Assembly: GCF_019239235.1 (NCBI RefSeq)
Contig: NZ_JAAZTS010000001.1
Location: 310,001 to 374,000, forward strand
Length of the DNA stretch: 64,000 nt
Reading direction: 5' to 3'
Origin: Caecibacteroides pullorum
GTDB lineage: Bacteria > Bacteroidota > Bacteroidia > Bacteroidales > Bacteroidaceae
Shown: piece by piece, positions 43,825 through 54,488 of the stretch
Layout: each line of letters begins with the position of its first letter
How positions within the stretch are numbered: the first letter of the stretch is position 1
Program-made: the position numbers and the translations under genes
The notes under the pieces: generated by a model
The model's input: only the letters and a program-made list of their open reading frames with translations
Told to the model about the DNA's origin: nothing
Databases searched by the model: none

Positions 43825-43856
43825 CTCTTCTTCAATTTTAGTAAGGTATGGTTTTG

Positions 43857-43890
43857 CAAAAATATGTTTTTATTCTTTTGATGCGGCAAA
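43857..43890 (-). promoter_or_regulatory. Promoter of the two-component pair
   Basis: On the minus strand TTTG (43890-43887), 22 bases, then TATTTTTG (43864-43857), about 33 bases before the regulator start. Confidence 0.55.
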
Positions 43891-43925
43891 GTTGAGGCAT
43901 TTTTATTACGGAAACATGAAACAGA

Positions 43926-43943
43926 TGTTACAATGTTGTTACA
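43926..43943 (-). promoter_or_regulatory. Direct repeat TGTTACA-N4-TGTTACA
   Basis: Two identical 7-mers start at 43926 and 43937, 11 bp apart, the geometry of pho-box-like sites bound by PhoB-type regulators. It lies about 35 bp upstream of the -33 element of the regulator gene. Confidence 0.4.
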
Positions 43944-44043
43944 AGCCTTCTTGGAGATTGATAGTGAATTTTTAATTCTTAAACGATGATCCGTAAGGAA
44001 CAATTTGTCGCTATCTGTGTTCTTTTATTTGCATGGAAAGCTT

Positions 44044-44051
44044 TATCTTTG
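44044..44051 (+). promoter_or_regulatory. -7 box of the transglutaminase-like gene
   Basis: TATCTTTG, 25 bases before the ATG at 44077. Confidence 0.45.
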
Positions 44052-44076
44052 TTTGTTCTTAAATAGAGATATATGT

Positions 44077-45288
44077 ATGAAGAAATTTATTTATATAGAT
44101 TGGCATCGCTTGTTTACGAGCCGTTGGCGTTTTGGAATATGTTTCGGGGGCGTGATTGTGGTGGCAGTAGTAACTTTTTGGTTGAATGGTATCCCTTTCC
44201 GTGCGGGGTTTGAAATAGTTGATGATTTGGGAGGAAATGTTTTCCCTTCGAGTATTTTGTCGGTGGCCACTACCGATGCGCAGGTCATTGTGCCTTCCGA
44301 TTCCGTGTATGTGGGCAACCCGAAGTCGTGCATTGCGGTCCGCCTGCGTTCGGGGCGCAGCTACACGCGTGTCCGTATCGAAGTGGCCGAGACACCGTTC
44401 TTCTCCCATTCGGTGTCCGAGTTTGTGTTGCCCCGTCCGCGTACCGAGTACATTATCTATCCTGATATCATCTGGAACTACGAGGCCTTGAAGGCCAACG
44501 AACAGGCCGAACCAATCAGTGTGGCCGTTACGGTGGAGGTGAACGGCAAGGCGTTGGGGCAGAAGGTGCGTACCTTCTCCGTGCGAAGTATCAATGAGTG
44601 TCTGTTGGGTTACGTCACCAATGGTACCAAATTCCATGATACGGGCATCTTCTTTGCCGCCTACGTCAACGAGGAAAATCCGATGATAGACCGTCTGCTC
44701 CGCGAGGCGCTCAACACGCGCATTGTCAACCGCTTCCTGGGCTATCAGGGCGGGACGGCGGAGGCTGTTGACAAGCAGGTGTATGCCTTGTGGAACGTGT
44801 TGCAGAAGCGTAACTTCCGTTACAGCTCGGTATCGAACACCAGCCTTTCGAGTAACATTGTCTTTTCCCAGCGGGTACGTACTTTTGACGATGCGTTGGA
44901 GTCGTCTCAGATCAATTGCGTGGACGGCAGCGTCTTGTTCGCTTCCCTGTTGCGTGCCATCAACATCGAGCCGATACTGGTGCGCATACCCGGCCACATG
45001 TTTGTGGGCTACTATACCGACAGCCAGCACAAGGACATGAACTTTCTCGAGACGACGATGATAGGAGATGTTGACCTGGACGATTTTTTCCCCGATGAGC
45101 AGCTGGACTCCACGATGGTGGGCAAGTCGCAGAACCAGATGTCGCGCATCACGTTCGACAAGTCGAAGGAGTATGCCAACAAGAAGTACCGCCAGCACGA
45201 GGAGGGCATCCACTCGGGCAAGCTGAACTACATGTTCCTGGAAATATCGAAGGAAGTGCGCAGGAAGATACAGCCCATCGGCAAATAA
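44077..45288 (+). CDS. Membrane-anchored transglutaminase-like protein
   Basis: A 403-residue protein with one N-terminal membrane helix (near residues 18-40) and a large outside part. The C-terminal half holds a transglutaminase-like core: INCVDGSVLFASLLRAINIE with Cys281, then IPGHMFVGYY with His307 and an acidic residue after it, which together look like a Cys-His-Asp triad. Such domains may be proteases or amidases rather than cross-linkers. The ATG at 44077 follows a -7 box; upstream frame extension would overlap it. The first about 50 codons are AT-rich and the rest GC-rich. The next gene follows by 77 bases. Substrate unknown. Confidence 0.75.
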   Translation: MKKFIYIDWHRLFTSRWRFGICFGGVIVVAVVTFWLNGIPFRAGFEIVDDLGGNVFPSSILSVATTDAQVIVPSDSVYVGNPKSCIAVRLRSGRSYTRVRIEVAETPFFSHSVSEFVLPRPRTEYIIYPDIIWNYEALKANEQAEPISVAVTVEVNGKALGQKVRTFSVRSINECLLGYVTNGTKFHDTGIFFAAYVNEENPMIDRLLREALNTRIVNRFLGYQGGTAEAVDKQVYALWNVLQKRNFRYSSVSNTSLSSNIVFSQRVRTFDDALESSQINCVDGSVLFASLLRAINIEPILVRIPGHMFVGYYTDSQHKDMNFLETTMIGDVDLDDFFPDEQLDSTMVGKSQNQMSRITFDKSKEYANKKYRQHEEGIHSGKLNYMFLEISKEVRRKIQPIGK

Positions 45289-45365
45289 GGCTTGTTTTTG
45301 TACCTGCCGCTTGCAAATCATCGCCGGGAGTGTTACCTTTGCGAAGTTAAGTCAGAGTCAACGAT

Positions 45366-46172
45366 ATGGAATCATTCAAGAAGTATATTTCTCCGGGTGC
45401 GTGGTTTTCCATGGAATACCCGGCCGTGTGGAGCGAATTCGAAGACAGCGAAGACTCGTTCCTGTTCTATAATCCCGACGAATGGACGGGTAATTTCCGC
45501 ATTTCGGCCTATCGGGGCAATACGGCTGATTGCGGGCGCGAGTCCGTACGGCAGGAGCTGAAGGAGAACGCTTCGGCTGTACGGGTACGTGTGGGTGCGC
45601 TGGATTGTGCCTATAGCAAGGAGATGTTTGAGGAAGGCGGCGAATACTATACGTCGCACATCTGGATTACGGGTGTGGACGATGTGGTCTTTGAGTGCTC
45701 GTTCACCGTGCGCAAGGGTGAATCCGTGGCCGAGGCCGAGCGGGTGATTGCTTCCCTGCAGGTGCGTAAGCCGGGCGTGAAGTATCCTGCCGAGCTCATC
45801 CCCGTCCGTCTCTCCGAAATCTATCAGATAGACGAAGCCTACGAATGGGTGGAGAAGACGGTGAAAGACCTGCTGAAGAAGGACTTCCAGGGTGTGGAAG
45901 AAGACGTGGAAAGCATGCAGCAGGTGGTGGACCGCGGCGTGATAGGCCCCAAGAAGAAAGACCAGTGGCTGGCACTGGGCATCACCCTCTGCGTCATCAT
46001 GGCCAACGAAGTGGACGGGCTGGAGTGGCGTACGCTGATAGACGGCAACCGCGAGGTCCCCGTATTGCTCAACACCGCGACCGGCCAATGGACAGATCCC
46101 ATGAAACTGGCGTGGAGCAAGGTGAAGGCCGGCGAGAAGGTCAACCTGGCGGAAGCCTATTGCAATGCTTGA
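45366..46172 (+). CDS. DUF3805/DUF3806-like protein of unknown function
   Basis: A 268-residue soluble protein with no signal peptide. The N-terminal part (ISPGAWFSMEYPAVWSEFED through FECSFTVRKGE) resembles DUF3805, and the C-terminal part from about 155 (KKDQWLALGITLCVIMANEV, WRTLIDGNREVPVL) resembles DUF3806; these domains are often fused in Bacteroidales. It is probably cytoplasmic. It sits between the transglutaminase-like gene and an ABC-F gene on the same strand. The function is not known. Confidence 0.75.
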   Translation: MESFKKYISPGAWFSMEYPAVWSEFEDSEDSFLFYNPDEWTGNFRISAYRGNTADCGRESVRQELKENASAVRVRVGALDCAYSKEMFEEGGEYYTSHIWITGVDDVVFECSFTVRKGESVAEAERVIASLQVRKPGVKYPAELIPVRLSEIYQIDEAYEWVEKTVKDLLKKDFQGVEEDVESMQQVVDRGVIGPKKKDQWLALGITLCVIMANEVDGLEWRTLIDGNREVPVLLNTATGQWTDPMKLAWSKVKAGEKVNLAEAYCNA

Positions 46173-46206
46173 TAATTCTTCATTTTTCATTCTTCATTCT
46201 TCATTT
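46172..46206 (+). repeat. TTCAT-rich dispersed repeat before the ABC-F gene
   Basis: Short near-tandem copies of ATTCTTCATTTTTC and ATTCTTC lie in the 40-base gap. They are like the AT-rich elements at 2399-2479 and 49602-49637 in composition but not identical. Confidence 0.4.
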
Positions 46207-46212
46207 AAACCA

Positions 46213-48087
<1,875 letters not shown>

Positions 48088-48089
48088 GT

Positions 48090-48926
48090 ATGGAAGGAAG
48101 AAGCAACTACCACAGCCACTCCCTCTATTGCGACGGCCGTGCCGGCATGGAGGACTTTGTCCGCTTTGCCCTGAGTAGCGGCTTCACTTCTTATGGCTTC
48201 TCCTCGCATGCTCCGCTGCCTTTCCCCACGGCTTGGACCATGGAGTGGGACCGCATGGACGACTATGTGGCCGAGTTCCGCCGTCTCAAGGAGAAGTATG
48301 CCGGACGCATCGAACTATACCTCGGGCTGGAGATTGATTACCTGAACGAGAAGAGCCATCCCGCCATCGAACGTTTCCGCCGCCTGCCGCTGGACTACCG
48401 CATCGGCTCCGTCCACCTGCTCTACGACGACGAAGGCCGCGTGGTAGACGCCGACCTCTCCGCCGAGAAGTTCCGACAGATGGTCGATAAGCATTTTCAG
48501 GGCGATGTGGAGCGGGTGGTGCGCCTCTACTACGAGCGCTCGCGGCGCATGGTGGAGCTGGGCGGCTTCGACATCGTGGGCCATGCCGACAAGATTCATT
48601 ACAACGCCGCCTATTGCCGTCCCGGCATTCTGGAAGAGCCGTGGTACGATCGCCTGGTGCGCGACTATTTCGCCGAGATTGCCCGCCGTGGCTATCAGGT
48701 GGAAATCAATACGAAGGCCTGGTCGGAGCTGGGCACCTTCTATCCCGACGAACGCTACTTTCCGTTACTCCGTGAGCTGGGTATCCGTGTACAGGTGAAC
48801 AGCGACGCCCACTATCCCGAGCGCATCGCCAGCGGTATGGCCGAGGCTTACCGGGCCCTGCGCCGTGCAGGCTTCACGTCCGTCATGCGGCTTCGGGGCG
48901 GGCAGTGGACTGAGATTCCCTTTTAG
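48090..48926 (+). CDS. PHP-family histidinol-phosphatase
   Basis: A 278-residue metal-dependent phosphatase of the HisJ/HisK type. The metal-binding motifs of the PHP fold are visible: NYHSHSLYCDG at the start, LGLEIDY, IGSVHLLY, DIVGHADKIHY and VNSDAHYPE near the end. In Bacteroides this form makes L-histidinol from the phosphate in histidine synthesis, though PHP relatives act on other substrates. The ATG at 48090 is 2 bases past the ABC-F stop, so the two genes are coupled. No other his genes are nearby. Confidence 0.88.
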   Translation: MEGRSNYHSHSLYCDGRAGMEDFVRFALSSGFTSYGFSSHAPLPFPTAWTMEWDRMDDYVAEFRRLKEKYAGRIELYLGLEIDYLNEKSHPAIERFRRLPLDYRIGSVHLLYDDEGRVVDADLSAEKFRQMVDKHFQGDVERVVRLYYERSRRMVELGGFDIVGHADKIHYNAAYCRPGILEEPWYDRLVRDYFAEIARRGYQVEINTKAWSELGTFYPDERYFPLLRELGIRVQVNSDAHYPERIASGMAEAYRALRRAGFTSVMRLRGGQWTEIPF

Positions 48927-48954
48927 ACAGGCAGTGCCGTTTGTTTCTCCGCAC

Positions 48955-49122
48955 AGTAACTGGAGTTTCCCTGCGCGGAAACACCAGTTCCCCTACTAGG
49001 AAACTGGAGTTCCCCTACTAGGAAACTGGAGTTCCCATAGGCGGAAACGCTCGTTCCCATAGGCAGGAAACAACCGTTCCCCTGCGAGGAAACGGATGCT
49101 TCCTCGGCAGGGGAACGGATGG
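48955..49122. repeat. Tandem array D, seven units of 22-23 bp, GGAAAC-N4-GTTCCC core
   Basis: Units start at 48955, 48977, 48999, 49021, 49043, 49066 and 49088, all 22 bp except one of 23, with a partial copy after. The core GGAAACTGGAGTTCCC is a near-palindrome; the 6-base linker varies (CTACTA, ATAGGC, CTGCGA). It fills the gap between two convergent genes. There are no long unique spacers, so it is not a CRISPR array. Confidence 0.9.
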
Positions 49123-49183
49123 ATGATTGCAGCTTGTCGGCCCGATGCTGCTATGTCGTGGCATTTTCAGTGCCAGGCATCAA

Positions 49184-49600
49184 TCATTTCTTCAAGAGGA
49201 ACTCGTCGATAGCCTTCTTGTACGTGGCCTTGTCGGCGGCGCCGCGCATCAGCTGCGGCTGCTCCTTCAGGGGGATGAGTACAAAGAGGGGAATGCTGGT
49301 GGCGTTGAACAGGGCGGCGAGCTCCTGCTCCTTGTCCACGTTCACCTTGTAGATGGTGATTTTTCCGGCATATTCCTTGGCCAGTTCCTTCATGATGGGA
49401 GCCACCTTGCGGCAGGGGCCGCACCAGTCGGCGTAGAGGTCGATGATGGCGGGTTTGTCTCCCTTGTATTTCCATTCCTTGCTGTTCTCATAGTCGAACA
49501 CCTTGTCGATGAACATGGCCTTGTCCATCACAATCACCTCCTGAGCGTGGCCGAGGAGGGCGGTGGCCGCGAGGGCCAGGGTAAGCAATAACTTCCTCAT
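49184..49600 (-). CDS. Exported thioredoxin-family protein
   Basis: A 138-residue protein with a clear signal peptide (MRKLLLTLALAATALLGHAQ), so it acts in the periplasm. The thioredoxin fold shows DLYADWCGPCRKVAPIM with the WCGPC active site, the cis-Pro in TSIPLFV, and a normal length. It is likely to reduce disulfides or cytochrome c partners in the periplasm. It lies next to a cytoplasmic thioredoxin on the same strand; an AT-rich repeat fills the gap between them. Confidence 0.9.
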   Translation of the reverse strand: MRKLLLTLALAATALLGHAQEVIVMDKAMFIDKVFDYENSKEWKYKGDKPAIIDLYADWCGPCRKVAPIMKELAKEYAGKITIYKVNVDKEQELAALFNATSIPLFVLIPLKEQPQLMRGAADKATYKKAIDEFLLKK

Positions 49601-49601
49601 G

Positions 49602-49637
49602 TTAATGGAGAATTGAAAATTGATAATGGATAATTAA
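49602..49637. repeat. AT-rich dispersed repeat between the thioredoxin genes
   Basis: Contains AATTGAAAATTGATAATGG, whose complement occurs at 2452-2470; the match extends to 23 bases. A second copy of a small dispersed element in this genome. Confidence 0.6.
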
Positions 49638-49641
49638 TACC

Positions 49642-49941
49642 TCATGCCTGGCTTTCGATGAGTTCGACCAGCTGATTGCTCTGCACCACGCCCGACTGCC
49701 GCCACACCTGCTGTCCGCCCTTGAAGAGCATCAGCGTGGGGACGGCCTGAATCTGGTATTTCATGGCCAGTGCCTGCTGTTCGTCCACGTCTATCTTGAC
49801 GATGCGCGCCTTGTTGCCCACGCGGGCCTTGACGTTCTCCAGTATGGGGCGCATCATCTTGCAGGGGCCGCACCACGTGGCGTAGAAGTCCACCAGCACG
49901 GGCTCTGCGGTATTGTTGATCAGTTCTTCAAATTTTTCCAT
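49642..49941 (-). CDS. trxA: Thioredoxin
   Basis: A 99-residue cytoplasmic thioredoxin that reduces protein disulfides. VDFYATWCGPCKMMRPIL carries the WCGPC site; the cis-Pro motif is AVPTLMLFKGG; the buried Asp in VLVDF and the Lys before VRI-like strand 3 fit the family. No signal peptide. It precedes the exported thioredoxin-like gene on the same strand. Confidence 0.93.
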   Translation of the reverse strand: MEKFEELINNTAEPVLVDFYATWCGPCKMMRPILENVKARVGNKARIVKIDVDEQQALAMKYQIQAVPTLMLFKGGQQVWRQSGVVQSNQLVELIESQA

Positions 49942-50002
49942 AATCGTATTTTGTTAGTGGGTTGATAATGTTATGTACAAACAAACCTTGCGTCGTTTTG
50001 GT

Positions 50003-52165
50003 TCACTCTACGATGCTCAGCTCGTCGATGAGGTGCGAGGCACCGGCATACTTCTCGATGATGAAGAGCGTGTAGCGGATGTCCACGCAGGCGGCGCGCT
50101 GCGACGAGGGGCGGAAGGCGATGTCGCCCGTCAGGCCTTCGTAGTTGCGGTCGAAGGCGGTGCCGATGAGCTCGCCGCGGGCGTTGAACACGGGGCTGCC
50201 GGAGTTGCCGCCGGTGTTGTCCGTGTCCACGATGAAGCACACGGGCATCCGTCCGTCCTCGAGGGCATAGCGGCCGAAGTCTTTCGTCTTCCAGAGCTGC
50301 TTCAGCTTGTCGGGCACCACGAACTCCCAGTTCGTCGGGTCTTCCTTCTGCATCACGCCTTCCAGTGTCGTCTGGTAGTCGTAGACGGCTCCGTCGGCAG
50401 GTTCGTAGGAAGCCACCTTGCCGTAGGTCAGTCGCAGGGTGGAGTTGGCGTCGGGATAGATGGGCTGTCCGTTGGCCTGGCGCAGGTCCATCATGCCCTT
50501 GACCCACGTCTTGTGGGCGGCGTTGTAGTCGCGGTTGGCGTCCATCATGGCGATGGCCGTCTGCAGCAGGCCGTCGGTGATGGAGTACTTGAAGAGCACC
50601 ATCCAGTCGCTGGTCACTTTGTAGAGCTTGGGCTTGCGGATGAACTTGTCGAAGTTCTCGCGGCTACCGAAGATGGAGTACTTGAAGCAGGCGTCGATGA
50701 AGGCGTCCGTATCACCCTTGAAGCGCTTGTCGATGACCTGGAAGATGCCGATGCGCTGGTCGGCGGGGATGTACTGGGCATACGTGCGCAGCATCTCCTT
50801 GCCCACGAGTTTCTCCACTTCGGGATAGGGGACAGAGGCGAAATACTTGTCGGCTGCCTGGCGCAGACTGTCCGTGGCCGCCTGGATGGTTGCCTTGTCC
50901 TTGCTCTTGAGGGCGGTGGCGAGGGCGGTGGTGCTGGGGATGCGCATGAAGTCGAGTGCCGTGACCAGTGCCTCCTGGATGGCCTGCTGGTGGTAGAGGG
51001 CGGGGCGGCGCTTCTGCACGATGGCACGGATACGGTCGAAGGCGGCCTGATAGGTCGTGTCGCCCAGCTCGCGTCCGCGTTGCAGCAGGGCTTCCTGCTG
51101 GGCACTCTTGGTGTCGAGCACGTGGAGGCGCACGAGGCCTTCGTTCATGCCGATGGCGTTCTTCCAGTAGTTGGCGCTGGAGGCGTACTTGCTGGCGTAG
51201 TGGATGCGCACGGCGTCATCCTTGAGCATCTGCTCCATGAGGACGCGCTGGCGGGCGTCGCGCACGTGGTGGCGCATGAAGTTGGTCGTCTGCATCCGCT
51301 CCTCCACCTCGTCGGCTATCATGTAGCGCCAGTTGCGGCCGGGGAAGCCCATGACGAAGGCAAAGTCGCCCTCCTTGTAGCCGCGGAGGCTGATGTTGAG
51401 GTGCTTCTTCACGCGCAGGGGCACGTTGTCCGGGCTATAGGCGGCGGGGCGTCCGTCCTTGTCGGCGTAGATGCGGAACAGGGAGAAGTCGCCCGTGTGG
51501 CGGGGCCACATCCAGTTGTCCGTGTCGGCACCGAACTTGCCGATGCTCGACGGCGGCGCGCCCACCATGCGGATGTCGCTGTACTCGGTCTTCACGAAGA
51601 GGTAGTAGCGGTTGCCACCGTAGAAGGCTTTCAGTTCGGCTTTTCCGCCTGTGCCGAGGGCGATGTTTTGTTCTTTCAGGAAGCGTTCGCACACCTGAGT
51701 CAGGTACTTGGGCGAGAGGTAGTTGGTGCCCTGCGGGTCGGCGTCCTTGGCCAGCTGCTGCCGTACGTAGTCCGTCACGTCGAGGATGCGGTCGATGAAG
51801 GTCACGGTGAGTCCCTTGCAGGGTAGCTCCTCCTGCCGGCTCATGGCCCAGAAGCCGGCCGTCAGGTAGTCGTGCTCTATGCTGGAGTGCTGCTGGATAG
51901 CGCTGTAGCCACAGTGGTGGTTGGTCAGCACCAGGCCTTCGGCCGAGATGACCTCGCCCGTGCAGCCTCCGCCGAAGTGAACGACGGCATCCTTCAGGGC
52001 AATACCTTCGGGGTTGTAAATGGAGTCGGCAGGTAGCAGTAGGCCCAGTTCCTGCATGGCCGCCTCGTTTTGCCGTTTCAAGTCGGTCAGCATCCACATG
52101 CCTTCGTCAGCCGGGGCGGGGAGTGTCAGGGCAGTCAGAGCTGCCGCAAATAACAGTCTTTTCAT
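50003..52165 (-). CDS. S46 dipeptidyl-peptidase, DPP11 type
   Basis: Cleaves dipeptides from oligopeptides in the periplasm. 720 residues with a signal peptide (MKRLLFAAALTALTLPAPA, then DEGMWML, the mature family start). The catalytic His lies in [16 protein letters not shown] and the nucleophile is Ser655 in [10 protein letters not shown]. Residue 673 is Arg (IGTAFDRN), which in the S46 family marks DPP11 preference for Asp/Glu before the cut. I use the ATG at 52165 over an upstream GTG because it begins the signal peptide. It lies downstream of a DPP7-type paralogue on the same strand. Confidence 0.92.
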   Translation of the reverse strand: MKRLLFAAALTALTLPAPADEGMWMLTDLKRQNEAAMQELGLLLPADSIYNPEGIALKDAVVHFGGGCTGEVISAEGLVLTNHHCGYSAIQQHSSIEHDYLTAGFWAMSRQEELPCKGLTVTFIDRILDVTDYVRQQLAKDADPQGTNYLSPKYLTQVCERFLKEQNIALGTGGKAELKAFYGGNRYYLFVKTEYSDIRMVGAPPSSIGKFGADTDNWMWPRHTGDFSLFRIYADKDGRPAAYSPDNVPLRVKKHLNISLRGYKEGDFAFVMGFPGRNWRYMIADEVEERMQTTNFMRHHVRDARQRVLMEQMLKDDAVRIHYASKYASSANYWKNAIGMNEGLVRLHVLDTKSAQQEALLQRGRELGDTTYQAAFDRIRAIVQKRRPALYHQQAIQEALVTALDFMRIPSTTALATALKSKDKATIQAATDSLRQAADKYFASVPYPEVEKLVGKEMLRTYAQYIPADQRIGIFQVIDKRFKGDTDAFIDACFKYSIFGSRENFDKFIRKPKLYKVTSDWMVLFKYSITDGLLQTAIAMMDANRDYNAAHKTWVKGMMDLRQANGQPIYPDANSTLRLTYGKVASYEPADGAVYDYQTTLEGVMQKEDPTNWEFVVPDKLKQLWKTKDFGRYALEDGRMPVCFIVDTDNTGGNSGSPVFNARGELIGTAFDRNYEGLTGDIAFRPSSQRAACVDIRYTLFIIEKYAGASHLIDELSIVE

Positions 52166-52195
52166 ATATAGATGAGGGTTAAAGTGAAAAAATAG

Positions 52196-52262
52196 GCACG
52201 GATTTCGCGGAAGTTTCACGGCCGTTTTGATTTCTCTCCGTGATAATCCGTGTAATCCGTGC
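52196..52262. repeat. CACGGATT-type dispersed element
   Basis: GCACGGATT (52196-52204) and AATCCGTGC (52254-52262) form inverted ends around short degenerate copies (CCGTGATAATCCGTGTAATC). It fills most of the gap between the two S46 genes and may work as a hairpin in their mRNA. Confidence 0.5.
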
Positions 52263-52274
52263 TTTGTTATTTTA

Positions 52275-54434
52275 TTATTCCACGATGGTCATCTCGTCGA
52301 TGAGGTGCCCGCAGCCGCCCAGCTTATCGAGGATGAAGAGCATGTAGCGGATGTCGAGTGCGATACAACGCTGCAGGTTGTTGTCGAAGTTGATGTCACC
52401 GCTTAGCGATTCCCAGTTACCGTCGAAAGCACAGCCGATGAGGCGTCCTTCACCGTCGATGACGGGCGAGCCGGAGTTACCGCCGGTTATGTCGTTTGTC
52501 GTCAGGAAGCATACGGGCATGGTGCCGTCGGCCATGGCATAGCGTCCGAAGTCCTTCTTCTGGATGAGTTCCTTCAGCTTGGCCGGAACCACGAACTCGG
52601 GGTTCTCGGGATCTTCTTTCTCGAGGATACCGTCGGTAGTGGTAAAATACTTGTAGTGTACGCCGTCTTTCGGATTGTAGGACTTCACGTTGCCATAAGT
52701 CAGGCGGATGGTGAAGTTAGCGTCGGGATAGGAAGGCACGGGTTGTTTCATCTCGCCCAGTCCTCGGATGTAAGCCTTATGCAGTAGTTCGATTTCTTGT
52801 GCGTACTGGTTGTATTCGGCAGCGGCTTCTTTCAGCTTGTCTAGCTTGGTGCGGCTGAAGTTGGTGGCCAGGTCACGGTTAATGGCCTTCACGCTAGGCT
52901 TCTTCAGGAACTTGTCCAAGTTGGCGCGGCTGCCCATGATGGAGGTATCGAAGAGGTCGTCTACGTAGGCGTTATAGTCGCCCTTATATTCCTTCTCAAT
53001 GGTCTGGTAGAAGGCGGGTAGTTCTTCGGGTGTCAGAGCCTTGGCAAGTGCGGGCAAAATGGCTTTGGCAACGGCGCGATCCACCTGCTGGTCGTAATCC
53101 TTGTTGTGGATGCTTTCGTACACTTCTTCCAGCTGCTTCTTGGTGGCTTGGAGCAGGGAGTCGTTCTTTGTCTCGATGGCTTCCTTCATCTTGTCCATCA
53201 GCGCAGGCGGGCAGCCGAACTCGATGGCTCCGCTCAGAGCCTCACTAGTGTACTCCAGGCGGCGCAGTGAGGGAGACATCTTCTCCACGAGGGTGTCTAT
53301 CTTTTCTACCACGCCTTCGTATTCGGGCTTGCCTTGGGCGAAGGAGGCGAAGCGTTTCTCTTGTTCAGCCTTGGTGGCGAGCACGGCGTTGTCCACGATA
53401 GCCTTGTTCATGCCAATGGAGTTCTTCCAGTAGTTGCTGCTACCAGCGAACTTGTTGGCATACTGGATACGGGTCTTGTCACTCTGGCGCATGTACTTCT
53501 TCAGTACGTCGAGGTAAACGGTACGCATGTCGATCATGGCTTGGTTGACGGCGGTCATACGTTGGCGTACTTCGCTTTGTGTGAGGTAACGTTCGGTAGA
53601 ACCGGGGAAGCCCATGATCATGGCATAGTCACCTTCGTTGAGTCCCTTCAGCGAGATAGAAAGGTACTTCGGGGTCTTCAAGGGTACATTGTCAGCGCTG
53701 TATTCGGCAGGCTCTCCGTTCTTGTCAGCATAGATGCGGAACATAGAGAAATCGCCTGTATGACGGGGCCACATCCAGTTGTCCGTCTCGCCGCCGAATT
53801 TGCCTACGCTCGAGGGCGGAGCAGCCACCATGCGCACGTCGCTATAGACCTTATAATAGAAAAGGTAATACTTGTTTCCGGCGTAGAAAGGCAGAGCGCG
53901 TACTTCGATGCCGGGTTTGCCCTTGAGGTCGCTCTTCTCCAGTTCTTCCTTGGCCAGCTTGCCGAGGAACTTGTTGGTCATGGCTTCGTATTCGTCCACT
54001 TCACCGGCCTTTACTTTGGCGTTCACCAGGTCGGTGATGTCTACGATACGATGCACAAAGCGGAACTTCAGTCCCGGCGTAGGCAGTTCCTCGGCACGGC
54101 TCTTGGCCCAGAAGCCGTCCGTCAGGTAGTCGTGCTCCACGCTGGAGTGCTGCTGGATGGAGGCATATCCGCAGTGGTGGTTGGTCAGGATGAGGCCTTC
54201 GGGAGAGATGATTTCACCGGTACATCCTCCGCCGAAGATGCCGACGGCATCCTTCAGCGACACGCCATTGGGGTTATAGAGGTCGTCGGCTTCCAGCTTC
54301 AGACCCTGTTTCTTCATCATATCGATGGAATTCTGCTGCTTCATCAGCTGAAGCAGCCACATGCCTTCGTCGGCCTGCGCCGAGAAGGTGAATGCTGCGG
54401 CGAGAGCCGCAACAAGGTACTTCTTGATTTTCAT
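52275..54434 (-). CDS. S46 dipeptidyl-peptidase, DPP7 type
   Basis: A 719-residue periplasmic peptidase related to the gene after it. Signal peptide [21 protein letters not shown], then DEGMWLLQ. The catalytic His is in [16 protein letters not shown] and the Ser (Ser654) in [11 protein letters not shown]. The residue 18 after that Ser is Gly (IGCAFDGN), the DPP7 type, which favours hydrophobic residues before the cut. So the two adjacent genes seem to divide substrates between them. I chose the ATG at 54434, three codons inside a longer frame, as it starts the signal peptide. Confidence 0.92.
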   Translation of the reverse strand: MKIKKYLVAALAAAFTFSAQADEGMWLLQLMKQQNSIDMMKKQGLKLEADDLYNPNGVSLKDAVGIFGGGCTGEIISPEGLILTNHHCGYASIQQHSSVEHDYLTDGFWAKSRAEELPTPGLKFRFVHRIVDITDLVNAKVKAGEVDEYEAMTNKFLGKLAKEELEKSDLKGKPGIEVRALPFYAGNKYYLFYYKVYSDVRMVAAPPSSVGKFGGETDNWMWPRHTGDFSMFRIYADKNGEPAEYSADNVPLKTPKYLSISLKGLNEGDYAMIMGFPGSTERYLTQSEVRQRMTAVNQAMIDMRTVYLDVLKKYMRQSDKTRIQYANKFAGSSNYWKNSIGMNKAIVDNAVLATKAEQEKRFASFAQGKPEYEGVVEKIDTLVEKMSPSLRRLEYTSEALSGAIEFGCPPALMDKMKEAIETKNDSLLQATKKQLEEVYESIHNKDYDQQVDRAVAKAILPALAKALTPEELPAFYQTIEKEYKGDYNAYVDDLFDTSIMGSRANLDKFLKKPSVKAINRDLATNFSRTKLDKLKEAAAEYNQYAQEIELLHKAYIRGLGEMKQPVPSYPDANFTIRLTYGNVKSYNPKDGVHYKYFTTTDGILEKEDPENPEFVVPAKLKELIQKKDFGRYAMADGTMPVCFLTTNDITGGNSGSPVIDGEGRLIGCAFDGNWESLSGDINFDNNLQRCIALDIRYMLFILDKLGGCGHLIDEMTIVE

Positions 54435-54488
54435 GTATGTCACTTAAATTAGTAATGATTTATTTGTTGTTGTTTCTTTATAAAGTCT

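Noticed and set aside
44059..45321. 420-codon open frame opposite the transglutaminase-like gene
   Set aside because: His/Arg/Leu-rich content typical of a shadow; the plus-strand gene has a promoter and a plausible active site.
48955..49122. CRISPR array
   Set aside because: Period of 22 bp with 4-6 base variable parts leaves no room for spacers, and no cas genes are present.
49973..51826. 617-codon open frame on the plus strand
   Set aside because: It lies opposite the DPP11-type peptidase, has low-complexity Val/Gly/His-rich content, and arises from GC-rich third positions of the real gene.
53334..54452. 372-codon open frame opposite the DPP7-type peptidase
   Set aside because: Antisense shadow with no family motif; the peptidase on the other strand has complete catalytic motifs.
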